From positions 21,172-85,171 of the forward strand of contig SGPL01000078.1 of NCBI GenBank assembly GCA_004802705.1: a stretch of DNA of 64,000 bases. The letters run 5' to 3'. A program made the translations under genes and the position numbers. Source of the stretch: Bondarzewia mesenterica. Taxonomy: Eukaryota; Basidiomycota; Agaricomycetes; Russulales; Bondarzewiaceae. Numbering within the stretch: the first letter of the stretch is position 1; the number at the start of each line of letters is the position of its first letter. Of this stretch, positions 13,143 to 22,906 are shown in pieces. The notes under the pieces were generated by a model that was not told where the DNA came from, made no database searches, and worked only from the letters and a program-made list of their open reading frames with translations.

Positions 13143-14530
13143 ATGGCCGACGTAGCAAGCGAAACTCCCTTTATCCCTCCTAGCCCCGATGCAGATATCT
13201 CTCTATCAGCATATGGGACCGAGGAAGAGATGACTATCATGTCCGAATTGCTTACAATCCCACCCCGCAAACGTGCAAGGTGCGAAGAAGACGAAGTGAT
13301 GAACATTCAACCCAGATCTCCATCTGAGAGACTGAGAGATGCCGATTTCTACATGCTAGATGGAAGCTGTATCATACTTGTTGAGAACGTACTTTTCAAT
13401 GTAGGTCAATCTGTATCTCGACCTCTCGTTGTATATTGACGACAAATGAAAGGTGCACCGAAGTAGACTATCCAAGGACTCTTCCTCTTTTGCCACCATG
13501 TTCACATTACCTCAAGGTGACAACATAGTGGAGGGCATGACGGACGACAATCCCATCATCCTTGTTGGAGATGCCGCTTCAGCATTTAGGAACTTTTTGT
13601 GGGCACTCTACGCTCTGTGAGTCGTCCTTGCATCCGGTTACATGCACATATCTGATACTGTATAGACCGCACGAGCTTCTTGACATCCGATCAAATCCTG
13701 AAAGCCTTTATCGTCTCATCGACATTGCCCACATAGCGAACAAATATACCTTTAAAGGTCTTGAGACGTGGGCACTGGACGTCATCGTTGACATCGTCAC
13801 CAGCAAAAACTCCCCTTCCAACTCATATCTCCTTCCAATGTCGTCATCTTCGCAGACTTCGCGAACGCGGCCAGTGGTCGCCAATGTTACCAGCAGCGAA
13901 CAGGTCATCACGCTCGTGCGCCTCGCACAATTGTGCGGTCACGAGAGACTGCTGACCACAATGGTCGACTCTCTTCGAAAGCTGGTCACAAGTTCTCCAG
14001 AGAATGCGTACATTGCCATGACCCTTGCGGATGAGCTTGACCTGCGTACATTACGTGGCGCTGCGTATCTCGAGGTAATGAAGTTGAGGCGCGTTGTCTT
14101 CAAACACGGTTCTCCTAACGCCACAGATGCGGTCGAGGAGGGGCGGTTAGACAGCGAGGGGCGACTTGTCATCTCGGCGCTCCAGCAATTGCGTCTTTTG
14201 ACGGGGTACCACCGGCTGTCGAAGACATGGGAAGTGTTACGCGCCGACCCGCCTACATTCGAGCACGCGCCGTCATGTGGGGCGACTTGGCACCAGCACG
14301 GTTGCACGCAGTCCTGGCAGGACTTCTGGCGAGACAAGACGAAGAGCGATGCAGTTATGAAGCTCGATTTGGCAGATGTGTTGGGTAGGTTGAGGGCCAT
14401 TATAACGGAATTCGAGAAGTGGGGCTCGGCCACTTTTATGCATCATGATTGCAGGATGCCCGCAAGGAGGGTCATCCAAGAGAAGTTGAAGATGATACAA
14501 GATAAGTTGCCAGATTATTTCCTAGAGTAG
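13143..14530 (+). CDS. BTB/POZ domain protein of the basidiomycete type
   Basis: Three exons (13143-13400, 13453-13616, 13666-14530) splice in frame to 428 residues. After a disordered, basic stretch (PPRKRARCEED), a BTB fold begins at about residue 65. Its typical order is DADFYMLDGSCIILVENVLFNV, HRSRLSKDSSSFATMF, then LPHELLDIRSNPE and ANKYTFKGLETWALDVI. The BTB fold dimerises and often recruits Cullin-3 or chromatin partners. Agaricomycetes carry large, fast-evolving families of such stand-alone BTB proteins with a helical C-terminal half, as here. No second domain (Kelch, MATH, zinc finger) is visible. The specific function is unknown. Confidence 0.85.
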
Positions 14531-14942
14531 GTCTTTCAGTATGGAGGTGGGCGTAGGTTCGCTTCATCTGTACACTGTGGATGGGTATGGCATTCGCTTA
14601 TCATTCTTGCATACGTTCATGCGCTGTCCGACGACAGATACTGCATGTTGTAACGACGTTCGGCTAATGATCGCGGTCACATTGAATTGCGTCTTCTCAT
14701 ATTATGTCGGCGTCCACAAGCATAATTGCCAGCACCTGTATACCCTTGTTCGTCTCAAGCCAGGATCGTAGACTCGTGCTGGAAAACTAAGCAAATGGCT
14801 CTTTCAGGATTCCCATCGATGACTTGAGCGCCACAATTGTGACGGTGGATAGACCTTGCAAGCAAGGTAATTCGTGCAATATCGGCCGATTCTGACTAAA
14901 GGAGCCATAGGCGCGTCTTAATTGGCAAACATTGCTAAAGCG

Positions 14943-14948
14943 ACGCGT
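14943..14948. promoter_or_regulatory. Candidate MCB (MBF) element ACGCGT upstream of RNR1
   Basis: A perfect palindromic MluI box inside CGACGCGTCG, about 400 bp upstream of the RNR1 start. In yeasts MBF binds ACGCGT to drive G1/S and DNA-damage-induced expression of RNR genes. Its use here is inferred. Confidence 0.4.
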
Positions 14949-15224
14949 CGCGTTCTTGTTGACTGCACGAGGTGCGCATAACCCCAACCTTAAAGTACTT
15001 ATCTTTTAATATACACCATGCTCACATCTTCAGTAATTTGAACTGACCAAGATCAAGATTTTTTGTTGTTTTGCGACGTCCTTATGCTAATAAGTTGAAG
15101 CTTTGAGCATCAGCAGCTCAATTTCTTTCTGTGGATAAAAGGACCGGATTCACGTTTCGGTGAGGTTGATAACAAATAGGTTAAATTTAGGGGTTAGGCG
15201 CTTAGTCATACAAGCAATTTAAGA

Positions 15225-15236
15225 GCGCGTCGCGTC
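15225..15236. promoter_or_regulatory. Second CGCG-rich, MCB-like site near the RNR1 start
   Basis: Sequence GCGCGTCGCGTC contains two overlapping CGCGTC half-matches to the MCB consensus, about 115 bp upstream of the RNR1 ATG and directly before the pyrimidine-rich tract. Confidence 0.35.
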
Positions 15237-15349
15237 GGTTTTCTTCCCTTCATCTTCCCAACCTCCCCTCGACGAGTCCCTTCCCTTTCCTCCTCCCGTC
15301 TCGCTAATTCTTCACCGTATCCCTGTGCTCGTAGTTCCTCGTCCATATC

Positions 15350-18300
15350 ATGGCGTCGTTTGTATTCAAACGAGGTATGTTGAATCGTTGTTTCTGTATG
15401 TTTGACGATCGTTTGACGCGACGCTCTTTGTAGACGGGTGTGTACCAACTTCATGCGACGTATCTCGACATGTTACCACGTGAAGGCTGACACTTTTGAT
15501 CTTCTAGACGGAAGGAACGCGTCCAATTCGATAAAGCGAGTACATTGTCGCGTCCTCCATATTCTTTGTACTCAATCAAACCCGCAGATCACGGCCAGAA
15601 TTAGCAAGCTTTGCTATGGCCTCGATAATGAGCACGTTGATCCTGTTGAGTGAGTTTAGCTTTCCGGATGGCTCTGGTTGTCAGCTGATGTTTGTGGACA
15701 GAGTCGCGCAAAAGGTCATTCAGGGTGTTTATCAGGGCGTCACCACGAGCGAACTAGATGTAAGAGCTTCCGCCATTATCATGGCACGCATCCCTATTGA
15801 CACAGACTTCACGCGAAGAACCTCGCTGCCGAGACCGCTGCATACCTCACTACTAAGCATCCGGACTATGCTGTGCTTGCTGCCCGTATCGCAGTCTCCA
15901 ACCTACACAAAGACACCAAGAAGAATTTCTCTCATGTCATCAAAGATCTGTACAACTATGGTGCGGATCATCCTATTTTATTAACTTGGTATCACTCATT
16001 AATTCGTCCCTTCTGTTCTTGATGTGGGTTAGTTAACCCCAAGACTGGGCATCCTGCCGGGATGATATCTGAAGATACTTATAAAGTCGTCTGCGACAAT
16101 GCCCAGACCTTTGATTCTGCCATAATCTATGAGCGCGATTTCCAATATAACTAGTATGTCCTTAGTACCTATGCGTTGGCCTTTACTGACAGGCTGCTTT
16201 GCAGCTTTGGTTTCAAAACTCTCGAACGTTCCTACCTCCTCCGAATCAATGGTCGTGTCGCAGAACGCCCACAACACATGATCATGCGCGTTGCCGTTGG
16301 AATTCATGGACCCGACATCGAACGTGCTATTGAGACTTACAACCTCATGTCCGAGCGATACTTCACGCACGCTTCGCCCACGCTCTTCAACGCCGGTACA
16401 CCTCGTCCTCAGATGAGCTCTTGCTTCCTTGTTTGCATGAAAGACGACTCTATCGACGGCATCTACGACACCTTGAAGAGTTGCGCCATGATCAGCAAGA
16501 CAGCTGGCGGTGTCGGCCTTAGTATCCACAATATTCGTGCTACTGGGTGCGACCCTTGATCTTGCCATAGGTTTCTTATCTAACAATCTTTTCAGTGCAT
16601 ATATCGCTGGCACAAATGGTTATTCCAATGGTATTGTACCGATGTTGCGCGCCTACGACGCAACTGCTCGGTACGTTGATCAAGGTGGCAATAAACGCCC
16701 CGGTGCCTTCGCCATTTACCTCGAGCCATGGCATGCCGACGTTTTTGAGTTCCTTGACCTTCGCAAGAACCATGGCAAAGAGGAAGTCCGTGCCCGTGAT
16801 CTGTTCTACGCCCTTTGGATGCCCGATCTCTTGTTAGTCATGTATCCTCTTCATGTTCGTCTTGCCACCGCTGACTTCTCTATCTATAGCATGCAACGGG
16901 TCGAGCAGGACGGTCAATGGTCATTGTTCTCGCCTGATGAGGCTCCAAATCTTCATGAGGTTTATGGAGATGAGTTCAAAGAGCTTTATGAACGCTACGA
17001 AAGCGAAGGTCGTGCGAGGAAGACAATTCCAGCCCAGAAGCTGTGGTATGCTGTCCTTGAGGCTCAGATCGAGACGGGTGGACCTTTCATTTGCTACAAA
17101 GATGCCGCGAACAGTGAGTCGTGCATGTCGTCTATCCGAAATTCCATGCCCATTATTTGTTACAGAGAAATCGAACCAAAAGAACCTGGGTACGATCAAG
17201 TCTTCCAATCTGTGCACAGAGATCATCGAGTACTCTTCACCTGACGAGACTGCCGTTTGCAACCTTGCCTCTCTCGCCCTTCCCACCTTCGTCCGCCATG
17301 GCAAGTATGACTTTCAGAAGCTGCACGACGTTGCCAAAGTCGTTGCCTACAATCTCAACCGGATCATCGACGTCAACTACTACCCTGTCATTGAGGCGCG
17401 CAACTCTAACATGCGTCACCGTCCTATCGGCATCGGTGTGCAGGGTCTTGCCGACACTTTCATGATTCTTCGTCTGCCTTTCGACTCGCCTGAAGCTCGC
17501 ACCCTGAACCAGCAAATCTTTGAGACAATTTATCATGCTGCTGTGGAAGCTAGCGCTGAGATGGCTGAAAGGGAAGGTCCCTACTCGACGTATCATGGTA
17601 GCCCCGCATCGGAAGGTCAGCTGCAATTCGACCTCTGGGGTGTTACACCGACAGAGCTCTGGGACTGGGCGTCATTGAAGGAGAAGGTTGCCAACCACGG
17701 GCTTCGCAATTCCTTGCTTGTTGCGCCAATGCCGACGGCTTCTACCAGTCAAATTTTGGGCTTCAACGAATGCTTTGAGCCGTATACTAGGTACGTCGCC
17801 TCGGCCTATTTTTGCAACTGTGTGCTTATGTTCGTTTGCAGCAACATTTATACACGCCGGGTCCTTGCTGGTGAATTTCAAGTTGTTTGCCCATGGCTCC
17901 TGCGCGAGCTCGTGGATCTCAACCTCTGGAATGATGACATGAAAAACAAGATCATCGCGCACAATGGCTCAGTGCAGAACATCCTCGAGATCCCGAGTGA
18001 TGTTAAGGCCATCTACAAGACCGTTTGGGAGATCTCACAGAAAAAGGTCCTTGACCTCGCTGCGGATCGCGGTGCATTCATCTGCCAGTCGCAATCCCTC
18101 AACGTCCATCTCCAGGCGCCGACGCTCGGCCAGCTCACAAGTATGCATTTCTATGGATGGAAGCGTGGACTCAAGACCGGCATGTATTACTTGCGGACCC
18201 GTCCTGCCGCGCAGGCGATCCAGTTTACTCTCGACCACAGCCTCGTCAAGGAGGTCAAGGCCCAGCAGCAGCCTGATGGTCGTGTTTCCACTCCTGCGAC

Positions 18301-18652
18301 GCCTGCCAAGCTCAAGCGTGTGGCTGAACCTTTGACGCCTTCAAATGGTATTCCCACTCCCCCCATTGAACCCAATTCCACAGCTCCAGCGGTTGAGGCT
18401 GAGCCGGAAGCCTCTCATACCATCTCTCCCTCGGAATCCACTGACTCGTCACCCTCATCATCTCCTGTACTCATCACACCCTCGAGCACGTTGGATTTGT
18501 TAGATGGCCTTGACGAGAAGACGAGAGCTGCTGCGGAGCAGGATCCCGAATTCGCAGCTGCGCTACAGAGAAAGAAAGAAAGGGAGCTTGAGGAGGCGAA
18601 GTTGATGTGTTCATTGGAGAACAAGGAGGCGTGTGTTATGTGCTCTGGTTGA
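15350..18652 (+). CDS. RNR1: Ribonucleoside-diphosphate reductase large subunit
   Basis: Class Ia ribonucleotide reductase R1 (about 890 residues), making deoxyribonucleotides in the cytosol with the R2 subunit. The N-terminal ATP cone ([19 protein letters not shown]) is split over three tiny exons: 15350-15374, a 4-nt exon 15434-15437 and 15508-15535. The third is followed by an intron starting GC (GCGAGT) rather than GT. Catalytic motifs are intact: [17 protein letters not shown] (N-x-C-x-E), the radical-transfer tyrosines in MYYLRTRPA and the C-terminal redox CVMCSG. Between the catalytic core and the CxxC end lies a Ser/Pro/Thr-rich linker of about 120 residues ([17 protein letters not shown]). 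Promoter MCB-like boxes suggest S-phase control. Identity is certain; most later introns are 45-60 nt. Confidence 0.97.
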
Positions 18653-19720
18653 GTGCATCGGCGTCTTCATCTGTTTCGGTCGCCGGTAGAGGTCGACTGG
18701 ATCCATCTTCTTGCATCGGTATGTAGGTTTGTTGCCGTCGTCTCCGTCCGCATCTCCTCTTTCATCAGTCCTCTCTACATGCATTCCCATTCGTCCTGTC
18801 GTTTTTCGTCATCTGTTTGATGTTGTCTCATTGTTTTGCTACGATACTTTGTACCATCCCGAATGTATACCTGATCTTCATCCATCATCGTTGAACATGT
18901 AACTTGCCAGAAGGCAAACTTTATCGACTGGATTCTGGAAACGCTTTTGACAAAATGTGCCGGAAATCTGAAACTGCCACGCTGTGCGCGTCTATTTCGC
19001 ATGATGCTGTACCGGCCTGCAGGTGGGAAGAATTTCCCGACCACTGGGGCCCCAACAGGGCCCCGACCATTGCGTTATACTTGTAGCTGAAATCGGATTG
19101 TTCGACGCGTCGGGCCCGGAGCTGAGGTGAATAAATTCAACGCTGAAGCGCTGACCGATGGCATTTGTAATTGCTAACACCAGAACGTGAGACTACGTGA
19201 GAGCTCAAAGACGTCTCGCGAGCTGCATGCAGTTCGTGGCAAGCGCACCCATGGTTTCTCGGCTATTTTTTGCGGTTTGTTCGCTGCAGGATAACTTGCG
19301 CGCGTCGTGCCTGCCCCTGGGCAATTTTTGAGGTCTCACGGACTCCACGAGAGAAAGAGGTCAGACTCACTGGTGAGTTTCCTTCGCTCGTCGTTCGTTT
19401 CCCCCGGTTCTCTTGCTCGGACCTCCCCCGGGATCGCGTACGATAATCGCCGGCAACGCTATCTACATCTGCCAGCTCCTGCCCCGTTCGCCGACGCGCT
19501 TTCCGTCGTGCTCGACGTCCCCCCGAGCGCTCCCAGGAGTCCCCGCGTGCCCCCGCCCCAGGAGTTGCTGAGGCATCATGACAGGCTCGGTGCCCTACGA
19601 CGACAAAGCTAAATTCACAATCTGTGTTTTTACAAGTCATTCAGATATCGTGTTGAAAAACATACTGTGTTTGAAATATGTGAAAACCTCTCGAGGATTT
19701 TCACACAGCACCCTAGCGTG

Positions 19721-20030
19721 CCATCCGTTGGCTTGGTTAATTTGTGTGAGTCGGAATCAATCATTGCCCACTTTCTCATGGTTGACCATCATTGCCGGAT
19801 CACCCTGCACTTATGCCTCTCACGCACCTCATTTTCCACGCTTTACAATTATCCTTGCTACCCACACTTGATCATAAAATATCCTCACTTTCCGTTGTGC
19901 CATGAAACTGCTGGTGCCATTGGTTGGTTTGTGTGACGTTGCGAAGACATTCTCTCTCACTCTAGCATGAAACAACTCAAGGTTAGTTGCTTCGCATCGC
20001 CCCTCGTACCATTGGTCGGCTTGGTTGACG
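19721..20030. repeat. Three degenerate promoter repeats with inverted CCAAT boxes
   Basis: Copies begin near 19721 (CCATCCGTTGGCTTGGTTAA), 19917 (CCATTGGTTGGTTTGTGTGA) and 20008 (CCATTGGTCGGCTTGGTTGA). The second and third contain ATTGG, the reverse of CCAAT. All lie on the same strand upstream of the peroxidase start. Confidence 0.45.
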
Positions 20031-20070
20031 AATCTCCAAGTAAATCGGTCGAGGGGAAGAGTATGCTGAG

Positions 20071-20076
20071 TATAAA
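20071..20076 (+). promoter_or_regulatory. TATA box of the peroxidase gene
   Basis: TATAAA 55 bp upstream of the first base of the start codon (20131), a normal spacing for a strongly regulated fungal secreted-enzyme gene. Confidence 0.55.
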
Positions 20077-20130
20077 GAGTGTCGAAAATAATGGCTCTTC
20101 AAGACACCCGTCTCCACTTGGATTTAACCA

Positions 20131-22343
20131 ATGGCTTTTGCTCGTCTCTCAACGCTCGTCTCCCTTGTCCTTGGTGCTGCTCAGCTCGCAAACGCTGCCG
20201 CCACCAGGCGCGTCACCTGCCCGGATGGCAATATCACTGCAAACGCGGCTTGCTGTGGTCAGTATGGCGCATTTTTGACCGACTTAGTTCATGCTCAAGT
20301 TTTGTAATCAGCGCTATTCCCTGTCGTCGAGAACTTGCAGACGAACCTCTTTGACGGCGCAGAGTGCGGTGAAGAGGTATTGATGCTTTCTGCAGAATTG
20401 TACTGTTGCTCACCGGATGTTCTCAACTTCACAAACAGGCACACTCTGCTCTTCGTCTTGTTTTCCACGACTCCATCGGGTTCTCGATTCATGGTCTGTT
20501 CGATCCTTCCTTGGTGTGATGTTTTTATACTTACACTTACCGTTGGTCTAGGTGGAAAGTCAGTGGCCTTTAGTCTTGTGCAAACGTCAGGGAATGCTGA
20601 TTGTAATCCATCAGAGGCGGTGGTGCAGACGGATCCATCCTGATCTTCAACGCCACTGAGTTGGCATTCCGTACGTATCTTGCATGCGGCTTTGTTATCC
20701 GTCTCACATGTCTTCTTTCTCGTAGATGCCAATATAGGGTAATTAGCCTCAATATGAATTTATTCATGTTTCTTACACAGACGACATTTTCAGTGTCGAT
20801 GACATCACAGCCAGGCAATTCCCAGTCTTCCAGACTACCGGCCTGAGTGCTGGAGATTTGTGAGTGACATCACTTGAGGGGATGGCTACCACTCAAATCT
20901 CGACATCGTACGTCAGCGTTGCCCTGGCTGGAGCTGTCGGAACTGCGAACTGCCCCGGGGCACCAAGACTCGAGTTCCTGTTCGGGCGTCCCCCTCCTCT
21001 GGCGCCCGCACCAGATCTCACCATACCCGAGCCCACTGGTATGAAAAGCACAAATTTGAAGTCGGCATTTGTGCTGAATCAGGATTGCTAGACAACGTCA
21101 CGGCCATCTTAACCAGGTTCGCCGATGCCGGGTTCACGTACGTTCTTTCTATTCATTGTTAGTGTACTGAGCGCCATCCTAATCCTTCTGAACATCCAGC
21201 GCTGAAGAGGTTGTGGCCCTTCTGTCATCGCACACCATTGCCGCAGCGGTACGTCAATCTGTGATTGCATCAGAGTTCTAGAGTGTGAATGCTGACATGG
21301 ATACTTAGGACGAAGTGGACCCGGTAATTAATTAGTTTATCACTTTGTGCCTGTACTCAGCTGTCTTACTTTGTAGACCATCCCTGGCACCCCCTTTGAC
21401 TCGTGAGTTTTATCCATTGATAAATGCTGAAACCCGTTGACACCTCCACAGAACTGTTGGAACTTTGTAAGCAAAGTTGTCTCTTATTAGTAGACAAGAT
21501 TAAACGTTGTATCCCTGACTTCATCAGCGACACCCAAGTCTTCCTCGAGGTTCTGCTTAAAGGCAGCTTATTCCCTGGGTGTGTATCTCCATCAGCGCCT
21601 TAAGACTCTTCTGACGATGCGTTACTGTGTAGCAACGGCTCTCAGCCGGGTGAAGTTTTGTCTCCGCTGCCGGGTGAGATGCGTCTCCAGAGTGACTTCG
21701 TGGTCTCCCGTGGTCGGTTACTTAGCCTGTGTCTCGCCTCCAAACACTCTTGACAATTGATTTATAGATCCGAGAACCGCTTGTCTCTGGCAGGCGATGG
21801 TCAGTGAGTATTTGCAGTTTTCGTCAATGCTGGTCAGATTCTGATATCGCAATAAACAGACGACCAGACCCGCATGCAGACCCAATTCAAGGCCGCCATG
21901 GCCAAGTTGCAAGTAACCGGCCAGGATACCAGAAAGTTGATTGATTGCTCGGACGTACGTCTGTTGTCAGCTTGTATCGAAACCCGCATTGAAATCATCC
22001 TGCTCACCTGCAGGTCATCCCCATTCCGGCTGCGTTCAAGGGCCCGATAGAATTCCCCGCTACATTTTCCAAGTCCGAACTCCAACAAGCGGTATGTGTG
22101 AACTCTGCCGTTCAATCTACCATTTGCTGATTCCTTCGCGCAAGTGCAACGCGCCGTTCCCCACCCTCAAAACCGCCGCAGGTTTGTGTTTATTTCCAAT
22201 ATGACGTAAAGAAATATGACTGACGCTCATACACCAACAGGCCCAATTATTTCTGTTGCCCCTGTGTTCGTCATTTTCTTTCTCTCGTTCTGCTCGTTCG
22301 GTCACCGTCTGATTGCAATCCTCGTTGCAGCCCTGGTTCTTAA
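20131..22343 (+). CDS. Secreted class II manganese peroxidase, MnP-ESD-like (short type)
   Basis: Haem peroxidase with a signal peptide (MAFARLSTLVSLVLGAAQLA) and mature start near VTCPDGN. About 21 short exons splice in frame, one of only 7 nt (20552-20558). Distal Arg and His (LRLVFHD) and proximal His (SHTIAAAD) are present, with eight cysteines as in short MnPs. The Mn-site positions, in Pleurotus versatile peroxidase numbering, are Glu36 (CGEE), Ser instead of Glu40 (AHSALRL) and Asp175 (AAAD). The surface catalytic Trp164 is replaced by Ala (EEVVALLSSH), so it is neither LiP nor VP. This E/S/D site matches the atypical MnP-ESD type described in Agaricales. The C-terminus needs a last intron giving VAPVPGS-stop, the usual ending; reading through instead gives an unlikely hydrophobic tail. 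Confidence 0.9.
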
Positions 22344-22906
22344 ATTCGGAGCTCTGGAGCCGTATTTATCATTTCATCATCGGTGTATGGATCAATATCA
22401 TGTTTTTTCCTTCAAGTTGTTAAAGCGCGGTGTTTTACTCTGATTTCAATAAATCTATTATGTTCTGCAATGGCCATTTCGAATAGAATGGATATACGGC
22501 TGTCAGTCCTTCGGAGTCCAGAGGCATGCGAGGGCATCTACCAGCACCATTCCCGATCCTGAACTGTCGACGGTGAAAAGCAATCTTGGTTGTGGCTGAA
22601 ATCTTGGCTTGCGGAATATATAAACTGGCGGGGTTGGACTCAGAATGGCTGAAAAGTTCTGAAACCGATTTTTCCACCCTATCATGCCTACGAAATTATG
22701 TCATCAAAATTGTCGTGTTTGGCTGTCGGCGCGACGGGTCGCGGCCACAACTGTACTTCGTCTGTACGATTTACGATTGTACTCAGCTTGTTCTCTCCTC
22801 ACCTCGAGAACACTACTCCGCTCAAAAGCTTCTACCGAAAGTGTTTTATCTTATCTCTGCGGACTCAAATCTTCGACTAGCGCAGGGACAACGCAGGGAG
22901 ACTGAT
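22344..22906. other. Intergenic: peroxidase 3' UTR and nuclease promoter
   Basis: About 560 bp between two plus-strand genes. AT-rich just after the peroxidase stop. TATATAAA occurs near 22617, but almost 290 bp before the next start. No gene recognised. Confidence 0.45.

Larger units (their letters stand above)
14531..15349. other. Intergenic region and RNR1 promoter
   Basis: About 820 bp. It holds an ACGCGT box (14943), a CG-rich GCGCGTCGCGTC stretch (15225) and a 60-bp pyrimidine-rich run just upstream of the RNR1 start (15239-15300), which is typical of strongly expressed fungal promoters. No gene seen. Confidence 0.5.
18653..20130. other. Intergenic region: RNR1 3' UTR and peroxidase promoter
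   Basis: About 1.5 kb. GC-rich open frames at 19260-19640 have no family features and no usable splice structure. From 19720 to 20030 three degenerate copies of a CCATTGGT(T/C)GGCTTGGTT-like motif precede the peroxidase TATA box. Confidence 0.5.

Noticed and set aside
19263..19640. GC-rich open frames on both strands
   Set aside because: Low-complexity Arg/Pro-rich translations typical of GC-rich non-coding DNA; no start context or introns.
22216..22443. Hydrophobic extension of the peroxidase reading frame
   Set aside because: An intron starting GTTCGT after CCTGT and ending TTGCAG gives the standard class II ending VPGS-stop; the extension has no counterpart in the family.
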